NCBI GenBank assembly: GCA_910584485.1
Contig: CAJUAV010000011.1
Location: 1-64,000, forward strand
Reading direction: 5' to 3'
DNA: 64,000 nucleotides
DNA from: an uncultured Alistipes sp.
GTDB lineage: Bacteria; Bacteroidota; Bacteroidia; Bacteroidales; Rikenellaceae
Part shown: one piece after another, positions 42,993 through 52,036 of the stretch
Layout: each line of letters starts with the position of its first letter
How positions within the stretch are numbered: position 1 is the first letter of the stretch
Translations under genes and position numbers: made by a program
Notes under the pieces: model-generated
The model's input: only the letters and a program-made list of their open reading frames with translations
The model's database searches: none
Told to the model about the DNA's origin: nothing

Positions 42993-43993
42993 AACGCCGT
43001 CCCGCCCTGCTCTTCGCGCTGCTGTCGCTGGCCGCCGCCGCACTCTTCGCCGTCGATCTGACGACGGGCGCCGTGTCGATCCCCTTAAGCGACGTATGGG
43101 CCGCCCTCACGGGCGGCGAGGTCCCGGCCGCCACGGCGAAGATCGTCCGCTCGATCCGCCTCCTGAAGGCGGTCGTGGCCGTAGCCGCGGGGGCGGCGCT
43201 GGCCGTCAGCGGATTGCAGATGCAGACGCTCTTCCGCAACCCCCTGGCGGGCCCCTATGTGCTGGGCATCAGCTCGGGCGCTTCGCTCGGCGTGGCGCTC
43301 TTCCTGCTCGGGGCCCCCGTGCTGGGGCTGACGGGCGGCGGCGCGGCAGCCTCGCTCGGAGTGGCGGGAGCCGCCTGGATCGGTTCGGCGATCGTGCTGG
43401 CCGTCATCGCCGCCGTCGGCCGACGAATCAAGGAGATCATGGTCATGCTCATTCTGGGCATGATGTTTTCGTCGGGCGTCGGCGCCGTGGTGCAGATGCT
43501 GCAATACCTCAGCCACGAAGATGCCCTGAAAAGTTTCGTCATCTGGACGATGGGGTCGCTCGGCGAGGTCACGGCCGCACAGCTCGCCCTGCTGCTGCCC
43601 GCCGTCGTGCTGGGGCTGGCGCTCTCGGTGGCGGCCATCAAGCCGCTCAACCTGCTGCTGCTGGGAGAGCACTACGCCCGCACGATGGGGCTCGACATCC
43701 GCCGCTCGCGGCAGCTGCTCTTCCTCTCGACGACGCTGCTCGCGGGGACCGTCACCGCCTTCTGCGGCCCGATCGGATTCGTGGGGCTCGCCGTGCCGCA
43801 CGTCGCGCGGATGCTCTTCCGCGAGGCCGACCACCGCATCCTGTTGCCCGCGGCGGCCCTGACGGGCATCGTCGTGCTGCTCGTCTGCGACATCGTATCG
43901 AAACAACTGACGCTGCCCGTCAACACGATCACCGCCCTGCTGGGCATTCCGATCGTGATCTGGGTCGTCGTCCGCAACCAAACCGCCGCCTGA
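42989..43993 (+). CDS. btuC: Cobalamin ABC transporter permease
   Basis: Inner-membrane permease of the FecCD/BtuC family, 334 residues and about ten helices. Family motifs are RSIRLLKAVVAVAAGAALAV, SGLQMQTLFRNPLAGPYVLG (the QxxxRNPLAxPxxLG hallmark) and GFVGLAVPHVARMLF near 260. It overlaps btuF at its start, and its stop is 1 bp before btuD. It forms the channel that imports cobalamin with BtuD providing energy. Confidence 0.93.
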   Translation: MKRRPALLFALLSLAAAALFAVDLTTGAVSIPLSDVWAALTGGEVPAATAKIVRSIRLLKAVVAVAAGAALAVSGLQMQTLFRNPLAGPYVLGISSGASLGVALFLLGAPVLGLTGGGAAASLGVAGAAWIGSAIVLAVIAAVGRRIKEIMVMLILGMMFSSGVGAVVQMLQYLSHEDALKSFVIWTMGSLGEVTAAQLALLLPAVVLGLALSVAAIKPLNLLLLGEHYARTMGLDIRRSRQLLFLSTTLLAGTVTAFCGPIGFVGLAVPHVARMLFREADHRILLPAAALTGIVVLLVCDIVSKQLTLPVNTITALLGIPIVIWVVVRNQTAA

Positions 43994-43994
43994 C

Positions 43995-44762
43995 ATGATC
44001 CGCATCGAAAACCTCACCCTGGGCTACGGCGACCGCACGCTGCTCGAACGCGTGTCGGCCCACCTGCCCGCAGGGACGCTCACCCCCCTCATCGGCCGCA
44101 ACGGCACGGGCAAATCGACCCTGCTGCGCGCCCTCGCGGGGCTCGGCGAACGCCGCGGCGGCCGCATACGGCTCGACGGCAAGGAGCTCGACAAGCTCGA
44201 TCCGCAACGGCTGGCCTGTACCGCCGCCTTCGTCACCACCGAGCGGGTGCGCATCGCCCACCTGCGCTGCCGCGACGTCGTAGCGCTCGGACGCGCCCCC
44301 TACACCGACTGGATCGGCCGCCTCGGGGCGGAGGATGCCGCCGCCGTCGCCCGTGCGCTCGCGGCGGTCGGAATGGCCGACTACGCCGACCGCACGATGG
44401 ACCGTATGTCGGACGGCGAGTGCCAGCGGGTGATGATCGCCCGCGCGCTGGCGCAGCAGACCCCCGTCATCCTGCTCGACGAACCCACCTCGTTCCTCGA
44501 CCTGCCGAACCGCTGCGAACTCTGTGCGCTGCTCGCGCGGCTGGCCCGCGAGGAGGGCAAGTGCATCCTCTTTTCGACGCACGAACTCGATATCGCCCTG
44601 TCGCTCGCCGACCGCGTCGCCCTGATCGATCCGCCCGCGCTGCACTGCCTGCCCGCCGCCGAGATGATCCGCAGCGGGCACATCGAACGGCTCTTCGGCA
44701 GCGATGTCGTACGGTACGACGCCGCGACGGGAAACATCCGCATCGGGCCGAAGCGGGGGTAA
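43995..44762 (+). CDS. btuD: Cobalamin ABC transporter ATP-binding protein
   Basis: ATPase of the B12 importer, 255 residues. Walker A GRNGTGKST is near 33-41. The Q-loop region is FVTTERVRIAHL, where the expected Gln is not obvious. The signature is MSDGECQRV, a variant of LSGGE with Asp for the second position's Gly. Walker B VILLDEPT is near 156-163, and the switch His is in FSTHELD. It is the last gene of the operon; no clear terminator follows, only repeat sequence. Related proteins import siderophores, but the operon context favours cobalamin. Confidence 0.9.
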   Translation: MIRIENLTLGYGDRTLLERVSAHLPAGTLTPLIGRNGTGKSTLLRALAGLGERRGGRIRLDGKELDKLDPQRLACTAAFVTTERVRIAHLRCRDVVALGRAPYTDWIGRLGAEDAAAVARALAAVGMADYADRTMDRMSDGECQRVMIARALAQQTPVILLDEPTSFLDLPNRCELCALLARLAREEGKCILFSTHELDIALSLADRVALIDPPALHCLPAAEMIRSGHIERLFGSDVVRYDAATGNIRIGPKRG

Positions 44763-45383
44763 GCGCCCGAAGCGGCGATCGGGGTTGCGGAGGCCACGCG
44801 GGCGGCAGCTTGCGAAGCGCACGCAACAAGCTTTACGCGAGCAGCGGGCCTTCGCAGGGCAATGCTGCGGCCGCCGACGGCTGCGAGGTCGAAACCGTTC
44901 GGCAGCGGATTGCGGCCCGCCGAATCCTCGCAGGATCGATATGCGCTGTCATCGGCCCGCAGCCGAGCGGAGAGACCTGCCACGAGCCGTTCGGCGAGTT
45001 GCAGCCCTCCGCCAGGGGGCGGCTGCGGGCTGCCTTTGCTGCGCAAGGACCAAGCGGTCTTGTCGAAACCACCGCGTTCAAGCGCGAACCCGTCCGGGCC
45101 TCCGCTGCGGAAGGCTTCACGCCGCGTTTGCGTGCGATGCGTGTTCGGGCCGCAGCTTGCGAAGCACGCGTAACGAGCCTTGCGCGAGTTGCGGGCCTTC
45201 GCCGCCGAAAGCTGCGGCCCGCCGATCCCTTACGGGATCGCAACCGTTCGGCAATCGTTTCTCGGGCAAAAGCCTGCGGAGCGCGCGCATGATGCGGACG
45301 CGAAATGCGGGCCTTAAGCGCGCAGGAGGCTTCGGCCCGCCGCGCTAAAGCGCGATTCTGCACGCACGTTCACCTCCGAAGAA
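44763..45383 (+). repeat. Array of structured repeat units after btuD
   Basis: No gene in this stretch. Units of both the GCGAAG/CCTTCGC and GCGGAG/CTCCGC types alternate from about 44805 to 45350. Each has small following stems such as GATCCC...GGGATC (45225-45240). The pseudoknot end of the large copies is absent. Confidence 0.75.
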
Positions 45384-45425
45384 ACGAAAAAAGATCGCAA
45401 ACCGACGTTTCGGCTTGCGATCTTT
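45384..45425 (-). terminator. Intrinsic terminator after the KDG kinase gene
   Basis: Stem AAAGATCGCAA with TTGCGATCTTT, followed by T on the minus strand. Confidence 0.85.
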
Positions 45426-45442
45426 CGTTCGAACTGCGGCCC

Positions 45443-46477
45443 TTATCGGGCGATGCGGCCGTTGGTGGCACCGTCGGCCGCCGCGATGATCTCCTCGATC
45501 GGGAACTGCGCGTAATCGCCCGGCACCGTATTCTTGAGCGCGCAGGCCGCAGCGCCCAGCTCCAGCGAGCGTTGCAGCTCCAACCCGTGTACCAGGCCGT
45601 AGATGATGCCGCTGTTGTAGGCATCGCCCACGCCCACGCAGTCCACCACCCCGTCGATGTCGTAGATGCGCGCCTCGTGCATCGTTCCCCGATGCCAGAG
45701 CGTACCTCCGAGCAGGTGGTGCTGCGCATTGAGCACGTTGCGCAGCGCGAAGACGATCGTATGGCATTTCGGCAGCAGCCGCGCCACCTCCTCGGCGGCC
45801 TGCGCATACCCCTCCATCGGCATCGCGTAGTGCGTGTCGCACGCTTTGAAGGCGGGCATCGAGACCCCGAGGGCCTGCAAATACTCCAGCTCGGTGCCGA
45901 AGACGATGTCGCACGCCTCCATGAGCGGCGGCAGCACCTCGCGGGCCGTCTTGCCGTATTTCCAGAGGTTGCGGCGGTAGTTGATGTCGCACGAAATGAC
46001 CAGCCCGCGGCGGCGGGCGGCGGCGATCGCCTCGGCGCAGACCTCGGCCGTTCCCGCACTGACGGCGGCCGAAATGCCCGACCAGTGGAACCACCCCGCA
46101 TCGGCGAAGACGGCATCCCAGTCGATGTCGCCCGGGACCAGCGCGTCGAACGACGAGTCGCCGCGGTCGTAGACGACCTGCGACGAACGCATCGCCACGG
46201 CCTCCTCCATGTAGTAGAGCCCCATGCGGCCCGTTTTGCGCACCAGGTGATCGGTCCGCACGCCGTAGCGATGCAGATCGGCCACGGCCGCATCGGCGAT
46301 CTTGTTGGCGGGCAGGCAGGTGACGAACTCGCTGTCGAGCCCGTAGTTGGCGAGCGACACGGCCACGTTGGCCTCGCTGCCGCCGAAGCCCGCCTCGAAA
46401 CGGCTCGTCTGGTTGAATCGGGCGAACGACGGCGGCGTCAGCCGCAGCATCAGCTCGCCGAAAGTCACGATCTTCAT
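45443..46477 (-). CDS. kdgK: PfkB-family sugar kinase, 2-keto-3-deoxygluconate kinase-like
   Basis: Probably phosphorylates 2-keto-3-deoxygluconate in uronate breakdown, 344 residues. The opening KIVTFGELMLRLTPP and the segment FGGSEANVAVSLANYG are typical of KDG kinases. DINYRRNLW is near the middle. The ATP/catalytic signature is GVGDAYNSGIIYGL, where the usual GAGD is GVGD with the catalytic Asp kept. No aldolase or uronate genes are nearby. It lies 31 bp after the HMA gene, so it may be read from the same transcript even though the functions look unrelated. Confidence 0.82.
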   Translation of the reverse strand: MKIVTFGELMLRLTPPSFARFNQTSRFEAGFGGSEANVAVSLANYGLDSEFVTCLPANKIADAAVADLHRYGVRTDHLVRKTGRMGLYYMEEAVAMRSSQVVYDRGDSSFDALVPGDIDWDAVFADAGWFHWSGISAAVSAGTAEVCAEAIAAARRRGLVISCDINYRRNLWKYGKTAREVLPPLMEACDIVFGTELEYLQALGVSMPAFKACDTHYAMPMEGYAQAAEEVARLLPKCHTIVFALRNVLNAQHHLLGGTLWHRGTMHEARIYDIDGVVDCVGVGDAYNSGIIYGLVHGLELQRSLELGAAACALKNTVPGDYAQFPIEEIIAAADGATNGRIAR

Positions 46478-46508
46478 CTTGCGTCGGGTTAGAGAGGAAG
46501 CGGGAGCG

Positions 46509-46814
46509 TTATTTCTTAACCGAGGCCTTGACCTTCAGCTTCTTGAAGCCGTTCAGGATCGTCGCGTCGTTGTTCTTCGAGGCGTCGTAAACGACCGTTA
46601 CCTCGCCGCTCTTCAGATCGATCTTCACATCCTCGATCCCCTTGCCTAGCGTCGGCACGTTCGTCTCGACCTTCTTCGCGCAGTTCGGGCAGTCGAGGTC
46701 CGTCTGGAAAACGGTCGTCGTCAGCTGTTTTGCGCCTCGTTTGTTCTGTTTCTGCGCCATGCAGACGCCGGCACCCAGCAGCAGGCACAGGCAGATCATC
46801 ATCATCTTTTTCAT
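46509..46814 (-). CDS. Exported heavy-metal-associated (HMA) domain protein
   Basis: Small periplasmic metal-binding protein of 101 residues. A signal peptide (MMMICLCLLLGAGVCMA) is cut before QKQ. The HMA fold carries the metal-binding motif DLDCPNCAKKVE (CxxC near residues 42-45), then KGIEDVKIDLKSGEVTVVYD. Copper or another soft metal is the likely ligand. It lies 24 bp downstream of the TonB receptor gene, so the pair probably handles the same metal. Confidence 0.88.
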   Translation of the reverse strand: MKKMMMICLCLLLGAGVCMAQKQNKRGAKQLTTTVFQTDLDCPNCAKKVETNVPTLGKGIEDVKIDLKSGEVTVVYDASKNNDATILNGFKKLKVKASVKK

Positions 46815-46838
46815 GGTTCTGTTCGTTTTAAAGGTTTA

Positions 46839-49217
46839 TCAATAAAGGTTGAATCGCAGGCCGACGTAGAATTTGCGTCCCATCAGCGGCCCCCAGATGT
46901 TCATCGAGTTGAACTGCGTCGAATAGGGATTCGAAGCGTTCACGATGGGGACCTTCTGCCGATAGTCGCCGATGTTCTCGCAGCCGACATAAAAGTCGAA
47001 CTTGCCCACCTTGTGGGTGACCTGCGCGAAGAACATCGGATACGAAGGCGACTTGTCGTCGTGCGCCAGGTCGCCGTCCTGCGTGGGGATGCGGGCGGGT
47101 CCGTTCAGCTGCGCCGTCGCATCGAAGACCCAGCGGCGGAATTTGGTGGCGTACTGGATGTTGAGCAGCGTCTTGTAGGCGTTCACCAGCGGTCGCTCGA
47201 CAGAAGCGTTCGTGCCGTCGGGACGGCGGATCGTCATCTTGCTGTCCGTGTAACGGAACGTCGCGAAGAGGTCGAGGCGCTCGACGGGCGACCACGAGAA
47301 ATCGACCTGGTAGGTATCCGTATAGGATTTGCCGTCCGTGTTATAGATGTTGATGCAGGAGGGGTCCCACTCCTGATCCACCACCACCGAGTTGTAGAAC
47401 TGCGTGCGGAAATAGTCGAAGCTGATCGTAGCGTTTTCGCTCCCCGCGAGCGAGAAGGTATGGGTCAGCGAACCGCCCGCCGTAAGCGCCTTCTCCATGC
47501 GGTCGAAGAGGTCGAACCAGTCGGCGGAGCTGTTTTTGCCGTCGTTGAAGACGATGCGGCGACCCGTGGCGAGGATGCCGATGTTGTCCGTCAGAACGCT
47601 CGTCGAACGATAGCCCAGACCCGCCGAGAGGCGCAGCGTCGTCAGCGGCGTAATGTTCCAGCGCAGATGACCGCGCGGCGTGGCGAAGGCCTTGTCGTAA
47701 AAGGCGTTGTAGTCGCCGCGCAGACCCGCCACGATCGACAGCTTGTCCTTGATCGAGTAGGTGTATTCGGCATAGAGGCCCGCCTCCTGTTCGCGGCGGT
47801 CGAGGCGGAAATCGGTGACGGGCGCCGCCTCGATCCACGGCGTGGCGTTGAGCAGGCGTTCGTTGATCGAGGCGTGACGTCCCTGCACGCCGACGATCAA
47901 CGACGAGCGGTAGGTGAAATAGTGGTTGTAGGCCAGGTTGACCGAAACGGCATTCTCGATGCCCGCATAGTCGTTCAGACCGAAATAGGCCTGCTCGCCG
48001 TAGTGGTCGAAATCGGCCACCAGAATGAGGTTCGAACGCAGCTCGTCCTGCGCGTCGCGGTCGTAGACCGCCGCACCGACCGGCATGCCGATCTTCAGGT
48101 AGCCTCCCGCTTCGCGGTTGCGCAGGTGCGAGCCGTAGAGCGGCATCGCAATCCCCTCCTGCTGCCAGTTCCAGTGTTCGTGCATCGCGCGGCGCTCCGA
48201 TTCGCGGTCCTTGTAGTCGAGCATGCCGCCCAGGCGGTTCTCCTGCAGGAGCTTGACGCCCCAGCGGATCTGCGTGCCGTTGTCGGCGGCGTAGACCCAG
48301 CGGTTGGCCAGCGAGAGAAGGTTCGTCTCGGGCTGGTCGCGGAAACCGTCGTGGTTGTGGTCCATCTCGCGGACGTCCGTGTCGGCCGAACCGTGAAAGA
48401 GGAGAATCGAGGAGAGTTTCTTGTCCTTCGTGACGGGGAAGGCCGACGAAAGGTTCACCTCGGGACGCAGCTCGTCGTCGAGGTAGAGGTTGACGAACAG
48501 CCGCTCCTCGTCGGTCGGCTTGCGGTGTTCGAGGTTGATCTGACCCGTGACGGCCTCATGGCCCGCCGTCACGGAGGCGACGCCCTTCGAGACCTGGATC
48601 GAGTTGAGCCACATGCCGGGCGTGTAGCTCAAGCCGTAGGGGGCGCTCAAACCGCGCATGATCGGGCGGTTCTCGTCCAGAATCTGGGTGTAGGTGCCCG
48701 CCAGACCGAGCATCTTGATCTGACGCGCGCCCGAAATGGCGTCGCTGTACCCCACCGTCACCGAGGCGGAGTTCTCGAACGACTCGGCCAGGTTGCAGCA
48801 GGCCATCTTGCAGAGGCCCGCAAAGGAGATCATCTCGCTCTTGGCGATGCCGTCGCGCTTGACGTAATTACCGCTCTGCGTCCCTTCGATCACGACGTCG
48901 TCCACGGCGACTCCTTCCGACGCCAGGGCGAAATCGATGCGCTCGACGCCTGCGGCGACCCGCAGCGTATCGTTCGTATAGCCGAGGTAGGAGGCGACGA
49001 GACGGTCGTAGCCCTTGACGCGGTGCAGCAGTACATGTCCCTCGACGTCGGTGCTGCCGCCGACGGTCGTGCCGGCCCAGTAGACCGAGGCGCCGATGAG
49101 GGGTTGGCCCTCTTGATCGCAGACGCGGGCGCGCACATCCTGTGCGGAGGCCGTCGCGACCGTTGCCGCCGTTGCGAAGAGGGCGCAGGCGGCCTGAAAA
49201 ATAAATCGGATTTTCAT
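46839..49217 (-). CDS. TonB-dependent receptor, probably metal related
   Basis: Outer-membrane receptor of 792 residues. The signal peptide (AACALFATAATVATASA) is cut at AQD. A carboxypeptidase-regulatory domain (VCDQEGQPLIGASVYWAGTT) occupies about 27-105. The plug contains FENSASVTVGYSDAISGARQ and QILDENRPIMRG. The barrel ends with RKFYVGLRFNLY, with a terminal aromatic. A cluster of cysteines in the plug entry (CKMACCN) is unusual. It overlaps the small upstream gene by 4 bp and precedes an HMA protein, so metal or metallophore uptake is the best guess. Confidence 0.88.
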   Translation of the reverse strand: MKIRFIFQAACALFATAATVATASAQDVRARVCDQEGQPLIGASVYWAGTTVGGSTDVEGHVLLHRVKGYDRLVASYLGYTNDTLRVAAGVERIDFALASEGVAVDDVVIEGTQSGNYVKRDGIAKSEMISFAGLCKMACCNLAESFENSASVTVGYSDAISGARQIKMLGLAGTYTQILDENRPIMRGLSAPYGLSYTPGMWLNSIQVSKGVASVTAGHEAVTGQINLEHRKPTDEERLFVNLYLDDELRPEVNLSSAFPVTKDKKLSSILLFHGSADTDVREMDHNHDGFRDQPETNLLSLANRWVYAADNGTQIRWGVKLLQENRLGGMLDYKDRESERRAMHEHWNWQQEGIAMPLYGSHLRNREAGGYLKIGMPVGAAVYDRDAQDELRSNLILVADFDHYGEQAYFGLNDYAGIENAVSVNLAYNHYFTYRSSLIVGVQGRHASINERLLNATPWIEAAPVTDFRLDRREQEAGLYAEYTYSIKDKLSIVAGLRGDYNAFYDKAFATPRGHLRWNITPLTTLRLSAGLGYRSTSVLTDNIGILATGRRIVFNDGKNSSADWFDLFDRMEKALTAGGSLTHTFSLAGSENATISFDYFRTQFYNSVVVDQEWDPSCINIYNTDGKSYTDTYQVDFSWSPVERLDLFATFRYTDSKMTIRRPDGTNASVERPLVNAYKTLLNIQYATKFRRWVFDATAQLNGPARIPTQDGDLAHDDKSPSYPMFFAQVTHKVGKFDFYVGCENIGDYRQKVPIVNASNPYSTQFNSMNIWGPLMGRKFYVGLRFNLY

Positions 49218-49492
49218 AAATAACGTATTCCTGTTCGATTATGGTTCATGGTTGCGGCCGTCGCGTACGCGGTTCCCGGGTCGATTTTCGGGTTTCGGCG
49301 CCCGGGTTTCGGAGCTCGGGTTTCGGTTTTCGGAGCGGCGGCCTGCGGAAGATCAGACCGTAACGGGCGGAGCACGCAGGCGGCAGCCGATGCCGCACAG
49401 GTGCAGGTCAGCGCCGTCCACGACGATCCCGCCGTCGCCGAAAGGTAGACGAACAAAAAGAGGAAGGCGATGTATCGACGCAACTGCATCAT
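49214..49492 (-). CDS. Small exported Cys-containing protein, unknown
   Basis: Possible small protein of 92 residues. The N-terminus is a signal or membrane segment (YIAFLFLFVYLSATAGSSW) followed by LTCTCAASAAAC; the rest is rich in Arg, Pro and Ala. Its stop overlaps the TonB receptor start (ATGA at 49217-49214), which supports real translation. I start it at the ATG of 49492; an upstream GTG would add 15 residues. A near-consensus -7 box, TATCTTTA, lies at 49561-49554 on the minus strand. The position suggests a link to metal handling, but no family is recognised. Confidence 0.5.
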   Translation of the reverse strand: MMQLRRYIAFLFLFVYLSATAGSSWTALTCTCAASAAACVLRPLRSDLPQAAAPKTETRAPKPGRRNPKIDPGTAYATAATMNHNRTGIRYL

Positions 49493-50016
49493 GAGCGGGT
49501 CCGTTTCAGACGGGCGTGCAAAGCGGATGCCGTGCACGCCGCGTTTCCGACAGGTAAAGATACGAAATTTATTTGAATATTACCAAAGGGGAGAATCTTC
49601 GGATTCGGCCCGCAGCCGAGCGGAGGCGGCATCGAGCCTTTCAGCGAGTTGCAGCCCTCCGCCAGGGGGCGGCTGCGGGCTGCCGACGCCTGCGACGTCG
49701 AACCGTTCGGCAAACGCATTCATGCGATCCTTACTCGGGCAGCAGCCTGCGGAGTGCACGCGCGCGTCAGGTACGGGCCTCCGCCAGGGGGCGGCTGCGG
49801 GCTGCCGACGTCTGCGACGTCGAACCGTTCGGCAAACGCATTCATGCGATCCTTACTCGGGCAGCAGCCTGCGGAGTGCACGCGCGCGTCAGGTACAGGC
49901 CTCCGCAGCGGGCGGCTGCGGGCGGCCATTGCTGTGCCATCGACGAACAACGCATACGGATCGGAACCCGCCTCTCCCGTTTGCTTCTACGACCGACATT
50001 TCCTATCTTTGCAAGG
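49493..50016 (+). repeat. Structured repeat array with 122-bp tandem copies
   Basis: No gene in this gap. From 49656 a 122-bp unit beginning CCTCCGCCAGG recurs at 49778 and partly at 49900. Each unit carries GCGGAG/CTCCGC inside GCAGCC/GGCTGC-type arms and a GACGTC...GACGTC small stem. Confidence 0.85.
49980..50011 (+). promoter_or_regulatory. Promoter of recQ, adjacent to the start codon
   Basis: TTTG at 49980-49983, 20 bp, TATCTTTG at 50004-50011, then only 5 bp to the ATG at 50017. Full consensus match; a leaderless mRNA is likely. Confidence 0.7.
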
Positions 50017-51942
50017 ATGAAACGACCCGTCGACGATCAGACCCTGCAAGCGATCCTCCGCCGCTACTGGGGATTCGACTCCTTCCGCCCCGTGCAGGAG
50101 GAGATCATCCGTGCGGTGCTGGCGGGGCGCGACACGCTGGCGCTCCTGCCCACGGGCGGCGGCAAGTCGCTCACCTATCAGGTGCCGACCCTCGCGCGCG
50201 ACGGGCTCTGCATCGTCGTCACGCCGCTCATCGCCCTCATGAAGGACCAGGTCGACCGCCTGCACAAGCTCGGCATCCGCGCCGCCGCGATCCATGCGGG
50301 GCTCTCCTCCCGACAGATCGACGTCATCCTCGACAACTGCGTCTACGGCGACCTGAAATTCCTCTACGTCGCCCCCGAGCGCCTCGCCTCGGAGATCTTC
50401 CGCGCCCGCGTCGGCCGCATGAAGGTCTCGCTGCTGGCCGTCGACGAAGCGCACTGCATTTCGCAGTGGGGCTACGACTTCCGCCCCGCCTACCTCGAAA
50501 TCGGCACGCTGCGCGAGCGACTGCCCGACGTGCCCGTCCTGGCGCTGACGGCTTCGGCCACGCAGCGCGTCACGGAGGACATCATGGAGCGGCTGCGCTT
50601 CGCCGAGCCGCACCTGCTGCGCGGCAGCTTCGCCCGCCCCAACCTCTCGTTCAGCGTCCGCCGCACGGAGGACAAGAACGGCCAGCTGCTGCGCCTCGTG
50701 CACAACGTCGCGGGATCGGGCATCGTCTACGTCCGCACACGCGAGGCGACCGAACAGATCGCACGACTGCTGCGCGACGAGGGCGAGACGGCGGCCGCCT
50801 ACCACGGCGGCATGGCCCACGCCGAACGCTCGCTCCGCCAGGAGGAGTGGATCGCAGGCAAGACGCGCATCATGGTGGCCACGAACGCCTTCGGCATGGG
50901 CATCGACAAGAGCGACGTGCGGTTCGTGGTCCACTACGCGATGTGCGACTCGCTCGAAAGCTACTACCAGGAGGCGGGCCGCGCGGGCCGCGACGGAAAG
51001 CGGGCCTACGCCCTGCTGCTGGTCGCCCCCGACGATGCCGACCGCATCGTCCGCCGCTTCGAACAGGAGTTTCCGCCACTCGAACGCGTCAAGGAGATCT
51101 ACGACAAACTCTGCTCCTACCTGCAGGTCGCCGTCGGCGACGGAGCCGAGAGCTCCTATCTGTTCAACATCTACGATTTCTGCCACCGCGAACACCTCTA
51201 CGAAGGGAGCGTGCTGTGCGCCATCAAGCTGTTGCAGCTCAACGGTTATCTGACGCTGACCGATGCCCGCGAACACCCCGCGCGCATCCTCTTTACCGTC
51301 GGCCGCGACGAACTCTACCGGCTGCGCCTGCGCCGCGACGAGCTCGACCCCTTCATCCGCGTCCTGCTGCGGCTCTACAACGGTGTCTTCACCGAATTCC
51401 GCCCCATCGACGAGCAGCAGATCGCCGACTGGAGCGGCTACACCGTCGAGCGGGTCCGCGAGCTGCTGCGACGGCTGTGGCAGCTGCGCGTGATCCGCTA
51501 CATCCCCGCCAACGCTTCGCCGATCCTCTACCTGAACGAAGAGCGGCTGCCGCGCGCCGACCTCTACATCGCCCCCGACACCTACCTGCGACGCAAGGAG
51601 CTCACGCGCGAACGCTTCGAGCAGATGCTGCGCTACGCCTCGAACGAGACGGAGTGCCGCAGCGAGGTGATCGAGCGCTATTTCGGCGCCACCGAGAGCC
51701 ATCCGTGCGGCATCTGCGACCTGTGTCTGGCCCGCCGCCGCGCCGCGAAACAGAGCGACGGCGACCCTGCGCTGCGCGAGGCGATCCTCGATGCGCTCAC
51801 TCGCGAGCCGACCGACCCGCACACGCTGGTCGCCCGACTGGGAGGCCCGCCCGAAAAGGCCGCCGAAGCGCTGCAACGGATGCAGGCCACGGGCGAACTG
51901 CTGCTCGGCGAAGACGGACGGCTGAAAATTCGCCGTCCGTAA
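50017..51942 (+). CDS. recQ: ATP-dependent DNA helicase RecQ (no HRDC domain)
   Basis: 3'-5' DNA helicase used in recombination and replication repair, 641 residues. Motif 0 is FRPVQEEII. Walker A is LLPTGGGKSLTYQ near 40-52. The Walker B box is VDEAHCISQWG. Motifs V-VI run from ATNAFGMGIDK to YYQEAGRAGRDG. A zinc site is formed by C-R-S-E-V-I-E-R and HPCGICDLC near the end. The HRDC domain found in E. coli RecQ is absent; the chain ends soon after a short winged-helix-like stretch. Many Bacteroidetes carry such short forms as a second RecQ. The promoter lies 5 bp upstream. Confidence 0.93.
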   Translation: MKRPVDDQTLQAILRRYWGFDSFRPVQEEIIRAVLAGRDTLALLPTGGGKSLTYQVPTLARDGLCIVVTPLIALMKDQVDRLHKLGIRAAAIHAGLSSRQIDVILDNCVYGDLKFLYVAPERLASEIFRARVGRMKVSLLAVDEAHCISQWGYDFRPAYLEIGTLRERLPDVPVLALTASATQRVTEDIMERLRFAEPHLLRGSFARPNLSFSVRRTEDKNGQLLRLVHNVAGSGIVYVRTREATEQIARLLRDEGETAAAYHGGMAHAERSLRQEEWIAGKTRIMVATNAFGMGIDKSDVRFVVHYAMCDSLESYYQEAGRAGRDGKRAYALLLVAPDDADRIVRRFEQEFPPLERVKEIYDKLCSYLQVAVGDGAESSYLFNIYDFCHREHLYEGSVLCAIKLLQLNGYLTLTDAREHPARILFTVGRDELYRLRLRRDELDPFIRVLLRLYNGVFTEFRPIDEQQIADWSGYTVERVRELLRRLWQLRVIRYIPANASPILYLNEERLPRADLYIAPDTYLRRKELTRERFEQMLRYASNETECRSEVIERYFGATESHPCGICDLCLARRRAAKQSDGDPALREAILDALTREPTDPHTLVARLGGPPEKAAEALQRMQATGELLLGEDGRLKIRRP

Positions 51943-51966
51943 CACCCCGTTTCCGATTTTTTCGAT

Positions 51967-51974
51967 TATCTTTG
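51967..51974 (+). promoter_or_regulatory. -7 box of the exonuclease gene
   Basis: TATCTTTG, 62 bp before the preferred start at 52037. An ATG at 51983 lies 8 bp after the box but adds residues not expected in the family. Confidence 0.55.
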
Positions 51975-52036
51975 CTGACCGAATGCGGCTGCGGCGCACC
52001 GAACGTGCACCGCAACCGCCGAATTTCAACCGCAGC

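Noticed and set aside
51983..52036. Earlier ATG (51983) for the exonuclease
   Set aside because: It adds 18 residues absent from the family opening; the ATG at 52037 begins the expected sequence.
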